This document shows, piece after piece, positions 48,930 to 57,681 of a stretch of 64,000 bases of DNA. Positions within the stretch are counted from its first letter, which is position 1; the number at the start of each line of letters is the position of its first letter. Position numbers and translations under genes: made by a program. Source of the DNA: Actinomycetes bacterium (GTDB lineage Bacteria > Actinomycetota > Acidimicrobiia > Acidimicrobiales > RAAP-2); assembly GCA_021848365.1 (NCBI GenBank), contig JAJZUS010000001.1, forward strand, positions 62,001 to 126,000, given 5' to 3'. The notes under the pieces are model-generated. The model was not told where the DNA came from. It saw only the letters and a list, made by a program, of their open reading frames with translations, and ran no database searches.

Positions 48930-50435
48930 GTGGCCCTCAAGACCCCCCTGGAGTACGTCGACAGCCTCCGTCGACTGAAGATCCGCGCCTACGTCGGCGG
49001 CGAGATGGTGGACAACGTCGTGGACCACCCGCTCGTCGCCCCGCACATCAACACGGTCGCGAAGACCTACGAACTGGCCCACGACCCCGAGCACCGCGAC
49101 GTGATGACGGCGATCAGTCACCTGTCCGGAGAGCGGATCCACCGCTACACCCACATCTTCCAGAATCCCGACGACCTGGTGAAGAAGATCCAGATGCTGC
49201 GCTTACTCGGCCAGACGACCGGGACCTGCTTCCAGCGCTGCGTCGGCCTCGACGCGCTCAACGCCGCCTACGCCGTCTCCTACGAGATCGACCAGGCCAA
49301 GGGCACCGACTACCACCAGCGCTTCACGAAGTACCTCGAGTACGTCCAGCGCGAGGACCTGATGCTGGCCGGCGCGATGACGGACCCGAAGGGCCACCGA
49401 GCGAAGAAGCCGTCGCAGCAGGCCGACCCCGACCAGTTCGTCCACGTGGTGGAGCAGCGGCCCGACGGCGTCGTCATCCGAGGGGCCAAGGTGCACAACA
49501 CCGGCGGCATCAACTCCCACGAGGTCCTCGTCCTGCCCGGAACGGGACTCGCGCCCGGCGAGGAGGAGTTCGCGATCGCGTGCGCCGTCCCCGCGGACGC
49601 GGAGGGAGTCCTCTTCGTGTTCGGACGCCAGTCCAACGACTCGCGCAAGCTCGAGGGTTCGTGGGACATCGGGAACACCCGTTTCGGGGTCGTCGGCGGC
49701 GAGGCGATGGTCGTCTTCGACGACGTCTTCGTGCCCAACGAGCGCGTCTTCATGAACGGCGAGGTCGAGCACTGCGGGACACTGGTGAACTACTTCGCCA
49801 CGTGGCACCGAGCGAACTACGGCGGCTGTAAGGGTGGGAACGCCGACGTGCTCATCGGCGCGACGGCCAAGATGACCCGGATCCTCGGGACCGATCGCAA
49901 CGCCATCGTGAAGGACAAGCTCATCGAGATGATCCACCGGAACGAGACCACTTACGCGTCGGCCATCGGGTCGAGTGCGCTGGGGTACCAGTTGCCGTGC
50001 GGCTCGTACATGGTCGACCCCATCCTGGCGAACACCGTCAAGCAGAACATCACGAGGAACGTCTACGAGATCGGGCGGATCAGCCACGACCTCGCCGGAG
50101 GGTTCCTCGCCACGATGCCGGACGCCGCCTCGTTCGAGCACCCCGAGGTCGCCCAGTGGGTCCGCAAGTACTACGGGGCCAATCCCGAGTACGACGTCAC
50201 CGAACGCATCCGTGTGGGCCGCTACATCGAGAACATGACCAGCGTCACCACCATGGTCGAGGCCATGCACGGAGCGGGGTCACCCCAAGCCCAGCGGATC
50301 GTCATGCTCGGCCTGGCCGACCTCGAGGGGAAGGTCAAGCTGGCCGACGAGGTGATCTACGGCACCGACGACGTGCCCGGCCTGGCCCTGCCCCCGGTCA
50401 ACGAGCCACCGTCGAGCGACGGATCCGATCTCTAG
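48930..50435 (+). CDS. abfD: 4-hydroxybutyryl-CoA dehydratase family protein (AbfD-like)
   Basis: A 501-residue flavoprotein of the HpaB/AbfD family. It keeps the four ligands of the [4Fe-4S] cluster of Clostridium 4-hydroxybutyryl-CoA dehydratase (Cys99, Cys103, His292, Cys299): here Cys100-x3-Cys104 in TGTCFQRCVG and His293-x6-Cys300 in WHRANYGGC. HpaB-type monooxygenases lack this set. The enzyme converts 4-hydroxybutyryl-CoA to crotonyl-CoA by a radical route; a related 4-hydroxyacyl-CoA could be the substrate. GTG start with RBS GGGAAGGGAG. Followed by a thiolase that could finish breakdown to acetyl-CoA. Confidence 0.87.
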   Translation: MALKTPLEYVDSLRRLKIRAYVGGEMVDNVVDHPLVAPHINTVAKTYELAHDPEHRDVMTAISHLSGERIHRYTHIFQNPDDLVKKIQMLRLLGQTTGTCFQRCVGLDALNAAYAVSYEIDQAKGTDYHQRFTKYLEYVQREDLMLAGAMTDPKGHRAKKPSQQADPDQFVHVVEQRPDGVVIRGAKVHNTGGINSHEVLVLPGTGLAPGEEEFAIACAVPADAEGVLFVFGRQSNDSRKLEGSWDIGNTRFGVVGGEAMVVFDDVFVPNERVFMNGEVEHCGTLVNYFATWHRANYGGCKGGNADVLIGATAKMTRILGTDRNAIVKDKLIEMIHRNETTYASAIGSSALGYQLPCGSYMVDPILANTVKQNITRNVYEIGRISHDLAGGFLATMPDAASFEHPEVAQWVRKYYGANPEYDVTERIRVGRYIENMTSVTTMVEAMHGAGSPQAQRIVMLGLADLEGKVKLADEVIYGTDDVPGLALPPVNEPPSSDGSDL

Positions 50436-50444
50436 TCACCCCGT

Positions 50445-50478
50445 ACCCGTTCCCCCCGCCCCGGTGGGGAGCACGGGT
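50445..50478 (+). other. intercistronic hairpin between dehydratase and thiolase
   Basis: ACCCGT-TCCCC pairs with GGGGA-GC-ACGGGT (6 plus 5 base pairs with a GC bulge, 10-base loop). Without a T-run it is a poor terminator; it could stabilise or attenuate the mRNA between the two genes. Confidence 0.4.
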
Positions 50479-50508
50479 CCCGCGTCCGCAACACAGTTAA
50501 GGAGTGTC

Positions 50509-51687
50509 ATGCCCACGAGCGTCATCATCGCCGGATCCCGAACGCCCATCGGGAAGTTCTCCGGCGCCCTGTCAGCCCTGAGCGCGCAGGACCTCGGTGG
50601 CGTCGCCATCGCGGGGGCGTTGGCGACGGCCGGGGTCGCGCCGGACATGGTCGACGCCGTCCTCATGGGACAGGTGATCCAGGCCGGTGGCGGTCAGGTC
50701 ACGGCCCGCCAGGCCGCCGCTAAGGCGGGCATCCCCATGACCGCGCACGCCTCCACCGTCAACAAGGCCTGCCTCTCGAGCCTGCAGGCGCTCCGCATGG
50801 CCGACCTCATGATCCAGGCGGGGGACGCCGAGATCGTGGTGGCGGGAGGCATGGAATCGATGACCAACGCGCCCTACCTCGTGGCGAACGGACGCTCGGG
50901 CTTCCGTATCGGCGACCAGACACTCCACGACTCGCTCTTCCACGACGGCCTGACGTGCGCCTTCGACCACTGCGCCATGGGCTACGCGACCGACTCCTAC
51001 AACGGGGGCCGCATCAGCCGCGCCCGTCAGGACGAGTTCTCGGCGCGGAGCCACCAGCTCGCCGCCGCGGCCATCGCCTCGGGCGTGTTCGCCGAGGAGA
51101 TCACTCCCGTGTCGGTCCCCACCCGCAAGGGGGGCCCCGTCCTCGTCGATACCGACGAGGGAGTACGGTCCGAGACCACGACGGACTCGCTCGGACAGCT
51201 GCGCGCCGCGTTCATCGAGGACGGCACCATCACCGCCGGCAACGCGTCGCAGATCTCGGATGGTGCGTCCGCGATCGTGATCATGTCCGCCGACCGCGCG
51301 CGCGAACTGGGCCTATCGGGAATCGGCGAGATCGTCAGCTACGGGCAGGTCGCCGGGCCCGATACGTCGCTGCTCCTGCAGCCGGCCCGAGCCATCGCCC
51401 TCGCGGCCGCCAGGGCCGACCTTGACGTCACGTCACTCGACCTCTACGAGATCAACGAAGCCTTCGCCGCAGTGGCGCTCACGTCTCGCGACGACCTCGG
51501 CATCGACGAGGAGCGGCTCAACGTCCACGGCGGGGCCATCGCGCTGGGCCACCCGGTCGGGATGTCGGGGGCCCGTCTGGCGTTGACGGCCCTCCTGGAG
51601 CTGCAGCGCCGCGGCGGCGGTATCGCAGCCGTCGGGCTCTGCGGTGGTGGTGGACAGGGCGACGCCGCCATCCTTCGCGCGCTGTGA
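50509..51687 (+). CDS. acetyl-CoA C-acyltransferase (thiolase)
   Basis: A 392-residue thiolase. The acyl-carrying Cys88 is in STVNKACLSSLQA, the His is in GGAIALGHPVGMSGAR, and the second Cys in GLCGGGGQGDA, the complete active site. NEAFAAV is also present. Length and motifs fit biosynthetic/degradative acetoacetyl-CoA thiolases (PhaA/AtoB type). RBS AAGGAG supports the ATG at 50509; the longer frame is not needed. In context it would cleave acetoacetyl-CoA derived from crotonyl-CoA. Confidence 0.92.
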   Translation: MPTSVIIAGSRTPIGKFSGALSALSAQDLGGVAIAGALATAGVAPDMVDAVLMGQVIQAGGGQVTARQAAAKAGIPMTAHASTVNKACLSSLQALRMADLMIQAGDAEIVVAGGMESMTNAPYLVANGRSGFRIGDQTLHDSLFHDGLTCAFDHCAMGYATDSYNGGRISRARQDEFSARSHQLAAAAIASGVFAEEITPVSVPTRKGGPVLVDTDEGVRSETTTDSLGQLRAAFIEDGTITAGNASQISDGASAIVIMSADRARELGLSGIGEIVSYGQVAGPDTSLLLQPARAIALAAARADLDVTSLDLYEINEAFAAVALTSRDDLGIDEERLNVHGGAIALGHPVGMSGARLALTALLELQRRGGGIAAVGLCGGGGQGDAAILRAL

Positions 51688-51688
51688 T

Positions 51689-51724
51689 CGACGTCGCCGG
51701 GGCGTCCGCCTCCCGGCGACGTCG
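51689..51724. terminator. strong bidirectional hairpin between convergent operons
   Basis: A perfect 13-bp stem: CGACGTCGCCGGG, 10-base loop, CCCGGCGACGTCG. It fills the whole 37-bp space between the thiolase and E2 stop codons and would separate the two convergent operons. Confidence 0.75.
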
Positions 51725-53167
51725 TCAGCTGTAGTCGCGTAGGTCCCACGACTCGAGGAGTCGACCGACCTGGACCACGTAGCGAGTCGCGTAGGCCCCG
51801 TCGATGGCTCGGTGGTCGAACGTCACCGCGAGGCGAAGGATCGGACGAATGGCCACGGCCTCGCCTCCCTCGGCCGAGGTCACGACCCACGGTCGTCGCA
51901 CGATCACCGGGATGCCCAAGATGGCCACCTGCGGCTGATTGATGATCGCCGGTCCCGCGACGCCGCCCACGGAGCCCGGGTTCGACACGGTGAACGTCCC
52001 GGCGCGCAGGTCGTCGGGAGAGAGCCGCCGGGCCCGGGCTCGCTCGGCGAGGCGAGCGATCGAGTCCGCGATCCCCTCGACGGTCATCGTGTCGGCGTGG
52101 CGGATCACCGGGACGATCAGCCCCTCCGGCGTGTCCACCGCGATGCCCACGTTGACCTCGTTCCAGTGGATGATCCGCTCGTGCTGGAACGTCGCGTTCA
52201 TGTCGGGATAGTCCGCGAGGGCCGCAATCGCGGCCTTGGTGATGAAGGACAGGTAGGAGATCCGCCCCTGACCCGCCCCCGCGCGAGCCGCGTTCATCAT
52301 CTCGCGCACCTTCGCCACCTGGAACATGTCGACGTCGACCTCCGTCGTCATGTGCGCCGCCGTCTGACGTGAGCGGATCATGTGCTCGGAGATGGCGCGA
52401 CGGTGGGGACTGGTCTTCGCGATGGCGAACGGGACGTCCTCGTACCCGAGGGGGAGCCCCGCCTCGCCGACGACGATCGTCGGTGTGACCGGGGTGGCCG
52501 TGACGGCGGTCGCGGGTGCGACCGAGGTAGCGCTCACGGACGTGGTCCGGCCGGCCGCCAGGACGTCCTGCACGCAGATGCGTCCTCGACGCCCAGTTCC
52601 CCGGACCTCGCCCAGGTCGATGTTGCGCTCCTTGGCGCGCCGCTGAGCGAGGGGGGACGCCAGCGGCCGTCCGTCGCTGGGGCGGTGATCGAGGACCGCG
52701 TCGGCCGCCGCCGTCGGGTCGATGCGGGCGCCCGCCAGCATCTCGGCGACCGAGCGGTGGCTCGTACGCAGCTGATCCGTCACGGGCGCTACGAGGGGAG
52801 CCGGCACGACGTCGCTCGGGCGACTCGCGGGCGGCTCGGGGGAGTGCGGGGGCGTCACCGGGGTCGCGGCGACGGACGTCGCGGGCGCGACGGCGGGGCC
52901 GGACCCCCCGGCGCCCTCCGACGAGGACAGTCGGGCGACCGCGCCGCCAATGGCGACCTCCTCACCCTCGGACACGATGATCTCGGTGATGACGCCGTCG
53001 GCCGGTGCGAGGATCTCCGTATCGGTCTTGTCGGTCGAGACCTCGCACACGATCTGATCGCTCACCACGCGGTCTCCGACCGCGACGTGCCACCTCGCGA
53101 TGACGCCTTCGGTCACGGAGACGCCCATCTGCGGCATCACGACGTCAATGAACTCCGATGTGGTCAC
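51725..53167 (-). CDS. dihydrolipoamide acyltransferase (E2) of a 2-oxoacid dehydrogenase complex
   Basis: A 480-residue E2. The lipoyl domain (5-80) has lipoylated Lys47 in STDKTDTEI. An Ala/Pro/Thr-rich linker precedes the E1/E3-binding domain (ASPLAQRRAKERNIDLGEV, RGTGRRGRICVQDVL) and the catalytic domain with FDHRAIDGA near the end and FTVSNPGSVG. E2 passes an acyl group from lipoate to CoA. No E1 or E3 gene is nearby, so partners must be elsewhere or the enzyme works differently. GTG at 53167 with GAGGGG upstream is chosen. Confidence 0.9.
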   Translation of the reverse strand: MTTSEFIDVVMPQMGVSVTEGVIARWHVAVGDRVVSDQIVCEVSTDKTDTEILAPADGVITEIIVSEGEEVAIGGAVARLSSSEGAGGSGPAVAPATSVAATPVTPPHSPEPPASRPSDVVPAPLVAPVTDQLRTSHRSVAEMLAGARIDPTAAADAVLDHRPSDGRPLASPLAQRRAKERNIDLGEVRGTGRRGRICVQDVLAAGRTTSVSATSVAPATAVTATPVTPTIVVGEAGLPLGYEDVPFAIAKTSPHRRAISEHMIRSRQTAAHMTTEVDVDMFQVAKVREMMNAARAGAGQGRISYLSFITKAAIAALADYPDMNATFQHERIIHWNEVNVGIAVDTPEGLIVPVIRHADTMTVEGIADSIARLAERARARRLSPDDLRAGTFTVSNPGSVGGVAGPAIINQPQVAILGIPVIVRRPWVVTSAEGGEAVAIRPILRLAVTFDHRAIDGAYATRYVVQVGRLLESWDLRDYS

Positions 53168-53336
53168 GGCCGCACCCCTCCACACTCCCGAATGAGAGGA
53201 CCCCTCACCAACGACGTCCACGACGCGACTCGACTCCGCGGTTCACGCATGCTTCCTCACCCCTTCGCCTCGATGTCGCACGACGACCTCCTCGCGGCCA
53301 CCGCCCGGACCTCATCGGTGACGTGACCTGCATCCC

Positions 53337-54110
53337 TCATCCAACGCCTCCCGACGGCTGGTTCGACGTGCCCCCGTCCACCACGACGGTCTGCCCCGTG
53401 ATCCACGAGCCGGCGTTGGAGAGGAGCAGGAGCGCGATCGGAGCGATGTCCTCGACCTCGCCGATGCGCCCGAGGGGGATGTGCGACGCCACCTGATCCT
53501 CGTTGTCCTCCCAGATGGCACGCGCCAGCTCCGTGCGAATGATCCCGGGAGCGATGCCGTTCACGCGCACCGTCGGTGCCAACTCCCACGAGAGCTGGCG
53601 GGTCAGGTGGATGACGGCCGCCTTGGTGACGTTGTACCACCCGATTCCGGGCTCCACACTGAGCCCCCCGATCGACGCGACGTTCAGGATCGCCCCGCCG
53701 TGATCGCGCATCCACCGCGACCACACCGCCCGGGACCACACGAGCACGCTCGACTGGTTCACCTCGACCGTCTTCGCCATGCGCCGGTCATCGATCTCGA
53801 TCAGCGGGCCCATGTACGGATTCGTCCCCGCGTTGTTCACCAGCGCGTCGACGGAGCCGAACCGCTTGATGGTCGCCTCCACCGCGGCGCTCGCGTCGTC
53901 GGGCCTGCCCACGTGCGCCACGGTCCAGGCGACCTCCCCACCGGCGCCACCGAAGGTCGCGGCCGCGTCGCGGAGGTTCTCCGCGCTACGCGACACCAGC
54001 ATCACGTTGCCGCCCGCTTCCTGGAACTGCTTCGCGATCGCCAGGCCGATCCCCCGACTTCCGCCCGTCACGAGTGCGGTCTGGCCCGCGACGCTCCACA
54101 TCATCGCCAT
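53337..54110 (-). CDS. short-chain dehydrogenase/reductase
   Basis: A 257-residue classical SDR with cofactor loop TGGSRGIGLA, NNAGTNP, catalytic Ser in LNVASIGG and YNVTK as the Tyr-Lys pair. The C-terminus SWITGQTVVVDGG is typical of FabG-like 3-oxoacyl or 3-hydroxyacyl reductases. The GGGAGG directly abuts the first ATG, so the in-frame ATG at 54104 or 54101 may be used. It could be the 3-hydroxyacyl-CoA dehydrogenase step of the region, an inference. Confidence 0.88.
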   Translation of the reverse strand: MAMMWSVAGQTALVTGGSRGIGLAIAKQFQEAGGNVMLVSRSAENLRDAAATFGGAGGEVAWTVAHVGRPDDASAAVEATIKRFGSVDALVNNAGTNPYMGPLIEIDDRRMAKTVEVNQSSVLVWSRAVWSRWMRDHGGAILNVASIGGLSVEPGIGWYNVTKAAVIHLTRQLSWELAPTVRVNGIAPGIIRTELARAIWEDNEDQVASHIPLGRIGEVEDIAPIALLLLSNAGSWITGQTVVVDGGTSNQPSGGVG

Positions 54111-54236
54111 CCTCCCGTCGGAGCGATCTGGTCGGTGTCCCGTAACGTCCGAGATCGGCGCGCGGTTCCCGAATGCGCCCTCGCCCCGCGATCGACCAAC
54201 GACCGACTCCGCTGCACTACTCGCGCGACGCGCCGT

Positions 54237-55244
54237 TCACCGATCGGCATCGGACGCCTCGGGAATCACGACGGCCTTCACGGCCGTCTCGTCGAGCGTC
54301 GCGACGCCGAGCGCGGCGGCAGTCTGCTCGAGTGAGAAGCGATGGGTGACGAAGCGACCCAGCCGAACCCGGCCCGACACGATGAGATCGACCGCCCGCC
54401 GAAACTCCTCGTCCGTGTAGGCGAAGGAGCCGGTGAGCTGAACACCGCCAACGGGCCAGGGGACGCGGCCGTCCCCGAGGCCGAGCAGGGCCACCGTCCC
54501 TCCAGGACGGACCCTCTCCGCGGCGTTGCTGATCACCTGGGGGATGCCCGAGGTGTCGACCGCGCCACCAACCGCCTCGTTCGGATCGAGATCCCCCGGA
54601 GCGAGGGCTCGGGTGCCGAGCGCCGCCGCCGCGTCGCGACGGTGCTCTCTCGGCTCGAGCACCACGACGTCGTCGATCCCCATCGCCAGGGCGGCGGCCG
54701 TCACGCACAGGCCGACGGAGCCGGCCCCCACGACGAGCAACGACTCCACCGGTCGACGAGTGACCAGCCCGATGGCGTGCACCGCGACCGCGAGCGGCTC
54801 GGCCCACACGAGCTCCGTCGGCGGCACGTGGACCTCGACCGGGACGACGTCGCGACCGACTTCGACGTCGCTCAGCAGGATCTCCTCGGCGAACCCTCCG
54901 GGCAGGCCGTACCCCAGGGACCTCCCCTGCGTCGATCCACACAAGTTGGACGCGCCCGCCCGGCAGTATCCGCAGACCCCGCAGGTCCCCATCGGGCGTA
55001 CCGCGACCTGGACACCCGGTTCCAGGCCGCGTACGTCCCGTCCCACCGCGACGACTCGCGCCGAGATCTCGTGACCCATCACCTGACCGGTCGTCACGTA
55101 GTGCCCGTGCTCGTAGCTGGCGAGGTCCGACCCGCAGACCCCGCAAGCCTCGACGGCAAGCAGGACGTCACGAGTCCCGACCGAGCCAGCCGGCACGTCA
55201 GCGACGTCGATCCGCTTCGCCCCCTGAAAGATCGCCGCCCTCAT
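54237..55244 (-). CDS. zinc-dependent medium-chain alcohol dehydrogenase
   Basis: A 335-residue MDR enzyme. Catalytic zinc ligands are Cys37 and His58-Glu59 (MGHEI); the structural zinc loop has Cys88, 91, 94 and 102 (CGVCGYCRAGASNLC). The Rossmann loop is VVGAGSVGLCV. Family resemblance is to sorbitol/threonine/butanediol-type dehydrogenases. Oxidising an omega-hydroxy or secondary alcohol would fit, but the substrate is not shown. The stop of the following SDR gene group is spaced 2 bp from this start. Confidence 0.9.
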   Translation of the reverse strand: MRAAIFQGAKRIDVADVPAGSVGTRDVLLAVEACGVCGSDLASYEHGHYVTTGQVMGHEISARVVAVGRDVRGLEPGVQVAVRPMGTCGVCGYCRAGASNLCGSTQGRSLGYGLPGGFAEEILLSDVEVGRDVVPVEVHVPPTELVWAEPLAVAVHAIGLVTRRPVESLLVVGAGSVGLCVTAAALAMGIDDVVVLEPREHRRDAAAALGTRALAPGDLDPNEAVGGAVDTSGIPQVISNAAERVRPGGTVALLGLGDGRVPWPVGGVQLTGSFAYTDEEFRRAVDLIVSGRVRLGRFVTHRFSLEQTAAALGVATLDETAVKAVVIPEASDADR

Positions 55245-55246
55245 GA

Positions 55247-56107
55247 TCAGTGGACTTCCTGTCCGCCCGTGACGTTCAGGGCTTCGCCCGTCACGAAGGA
55301 CGCGTGGGGTGAGACCAGGTACGCCACGGCACTCGCCACGTCATCGGGGGTGCCGAATCTGCGTAGCGGGATCTGCTTCGCGAGCCGTTGACGATAGTCG
55401 TCGGGAGAACGTCCCGCGAGGGAGGAGAAGGCCTCCACGACGCCCCCCTTCACGGTGAGCAGCGGTGTATCGATGGTTCCCGGGCAGACGGCGTTCACCG
55501 TGATGCCCTCGGGCCCTAACTCCGCCGCAAGGCTCTGGGTCAGGCCGATCACGGCGAACTTCGCCGCGCTGTAGGCGGCGAGCAGGGGCATCCCGGTCTT
55601 TCCCGCCTGCGAGGAGATCGTCACGATCCGCCCACCCGACCCCTGACTCACTAGGACCCGCGCGGCCTCGCGCGCGAAGAGGAAGGCGCCCGTCGCCATC
55701 ACGTCGAGATTGACGTTCCAATCCCGCAACGTCAGCTCGGTCACGGGAGTCAAGCCGATTCCCAGACCCGCGCAGTTGACGGCGACGTCCAGGCGTCCGA
55801 ACGCCTCACGCGTCCTCGCGAACAGTGCGATCACGTCGTCCTCCTGGGTGACGTCGCACGGGTGGCTCTGAAGCCGCGTGGCGTCATCGACGGCGCGCAC
55901 CAACTCCGACAGGTCCCCGGGTGGGGCCACTTCGTAGTCGGGGTGCGAGGTGAGCGCGCGACCGACGTCCGACGCCATCACGCGATAGCCGTCGGCGAGC
56001 AGCCTCGTCACGACCGCGTGCCCGATGCCACCCGCCCGACCCGCGCCGGCGACCAACGCGACGGGGACGTCGCGGGCGCTTGACGAGTCCACGGTGACCT
56101 CCGTCAC
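55247..56107 (-). CDS. short-chain dehydrogenase/reductase
   Basis: A 286-residue SDR with a long N-terminus; cofactor motif GAGRAGGIGHAV replaces the usual TGxxxGIG, NCAGLGIG is present, catalytic Ser is in TISSQAGKTG and YSAAKF gives Tyr-Lys. C-terminus SFVTGEALNVTGG. An insert around 40-75 (LTSHPDYEVAPPGDLSELVR) is unusual. GTG start overlaps the preceding acyl-CoA synthetase stop by four bases, so it is coupled to it. Confidence 0.87.
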   Translation of the reverse strand: MTEVTVDSSSARDVPVALVAGAGRAGGIGHAVVTRLLADGYRVMASDVGRALTSHPDYEVAPPGDLSELVRAVDDATRLQSHPCDVTQEDDVIALFARTREAFGRLDVAVNCAGLGIGLTPVTELTLRDWNVNLDVMATGAFLFAREAARVLVSQGSGGRIVTISSQAGKTGMPLLAAYSAAKFAVIGLTQSLAAELGPEGITVNAVCPGTIDTPLLTVKGGVVEAFSSLAGRSPDDYRQRLAKQIPLRRFGTPDDVASAVAYLVSPHASFVTGEALNVTGGQEVH

Positions 56108-57681
56108 GGGCGTGCACTCCTCGACGAGGAGAACATCTCCTTGAGACGCGCCTTCACGACCTTCCCGCCCGCGTTGCGCGGAAGTTCGTCGACGACCTCG
56201 ACGAAGCTCGGCACCTTGAACGGCGCGAGGCGCGAGCGGCAGAAGGCCTGGATGTCGCCCGCTTCGGCCTCCGCGCCGGGCTTCACCACCACCGCCGCCA
56301 GAACCCGCTCGCCGTAGACGTCATCCGGGACGCCGATGACCGCAGCCTCGAGGATGGCGGGGTGCTGATACAGGGCCTCCTCCACCTCGATCGAGAAGAT
56401 GGACTCTCCCCCGCGCTTGATGACGTCCTTCACGCGATCCGCCAAGACCACGAAGCCGTCGATCACGCGGGCCACGTCCCCGGTTCGCACCCACCCGTCG
56501 CTGCCCGTCAACGGGCTCACGTCACCGTTGACCCAATAGCCGATGGCCACTTGCGGACCCCGAACGGTCACCTCGCCGACCTGTCCGCTCTCGACCTCGT
56601 CGGGTGAGGACAGGTCGAGGAGTCGCATCTGGGTGATGGGCAGCGGCGCACCGACCGACTCCGAGTGACGCACGGCGTCCTCCCCACCGAGATAGGTCAC
56701 CATGGAGCAGGTCTCGGTCATTCCGTACCCGTTCCCGAACGTGGCGGACCCGAGGGCCGTCGTCATCCGGTCGAGCAGTGCCGTGGGCATCGGGGCCCCG
56801 CCGTACAGCGCGAGCCGCAGGCCGGGCAGGCCCTCAGCCCCCGCGCTCTCGAGGATCCGCCACCACATGGTCGGTGCACCCACCGTGCTCGTCACCCCAT
56901 GGGTCCGGGCCAGATCGACGGCTCGATCCGCGCTGAAGCCATCGAGCAGGACGCCGGTCATGCCGAGATGAACGATGGGGATGGTCTGGGAGCAGAGTCC
57001 CGTGACGTTGAACTGGGGCACCATGATCAGTTCGGTGTCGTCGGAACGGCGACCGATCACCGAGGTACAGGTGACGGAGTTCTGCACGGCGTTGCCGTGC
57101 GAGATCACCACGCCCTTCGCACGGCCCGTCGTCCCCGAGGTGAACAGGATGGCGGCCGGGGTGAACTCACCGAGCGGCGGAGTCGAGTACCCCGCTCCGT
57201 CCGACGACGAGAAGAAGAACTCGTCATCCTCCTGGAGTACGACCGTGCTCTCCGATCCCACGGCGGCGGCCCGACCCAACTCTTCCTTGCCGCGCCCGAC
57301 GAGCAGGAGGCGGGGCGACGCCGCCTCGAGCTGCCGCGCGAGGTCATCGGACGTCAGTCGGTGATTCAGCGGCACCGCGATGGCGCCGACCTTCCAGATC
57401 GCCCAGTAGGCAGCGGTCAACGGAATGCCGTTTCCCGCCACCACGGCGACGCGGTCGCCAGCCCGCACGCCGTGACCGGCGAGCCCTCGGGCCGTCGCTT
57501 CGACGATCTCCGCGAACTCGGACCACGTGACGTCGCCATCGCCATCGACGAAGGCGCGAGAGTCGGCGTGTCGCCTCACCGTGTCGTCGAGCATGTCGAC
57601 CAAGTTCAACGGAACCTCGACGTCGTAGCGGAGAAGCCCGTCCGGGCTCTCGCGCGTCCCGACGACGGGGTGAGATCTCAC
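56104..57681 (-). CDS. AMP-forming acyl-CoA synthetase
   Basis: A 525-residue member of the ANL superfamily that activates a carboxylate to its CoA thioester. The ATP loop is FTSGTTGRAKG (180-190), with GYGMTETCSMV, the hinge VRTGDVARV, DRVKDVIKRGGESIFS and the C-terminal Lys in PRNAGGKVVK. GTG at 57681 overlaps the previous synthetase stop (GTGA). It is one of two unlike synthetases in tandem, suggesting two related acids are handled. Confidence 0.9.
   Translation of the reverse strand: MRSHPVVGTRESPDGLLRYDVEVPLNLVDMLDDTVRRHADSRAFVDGDGDVTWSEFAEIVEATARGLAGHGVRAGDRVAVVAGNGIPLTAAYWAIWKVGAIAVPLNHRLTSDDLARQLEAASPRLLLVGRGKEELGRAAAVGSESTVVLQEDDEFFFSSSDGAGYSTPPLGEFTPAAILFTSGTTGRAKGVVISHGNAVQNSVTCTSVIGRRSDDTELIMVPQFNVTGLCSQTIPIVHLGMTGVLLDGFSADRAVDLARTHGVTSTVGAPTMWWRILESAGAEGLPGLRLALYGGAPMPTALLDRMTTALGSATFGNGYGMTETCSMVTYLGGEDAVRHSESVGAPLPITQMRLLDLSSPDEVESGQVGEVTVRGPQVAIGYWVNGDVSPLTGSDGWVRTGDVARVIDGFVVLADRVKDVIKRGGESIFSIEVEEALYQHPAILEAAVIGVPDDVYGERVLAAVVVKPGAEAEAGDIQAFCRSRLAPFKVPSFVEVVDELPRNAGGKVVKARLKEMFSSSRSARP

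Noticed and set aside
37122-49000. A second copy of the tRNA-Gly 3' end as right attachment site
   Set aside because: I searched by eye for the T-loop/acceptor sequence and found no convincing copy; it may lie beyond the window or have decayed.
48930-50435. Reading the gene as a 4-hydroxyphenylacetate 3-monooxygenase (HpaB)
   Set aside because: The family name is shared, but the Cys-x3-Cys and His-x6-Cys iron-sulfur ligands of 4-hydroxybutyryl-CoA dehydratase are all present and no HpaC reductase is nearby.
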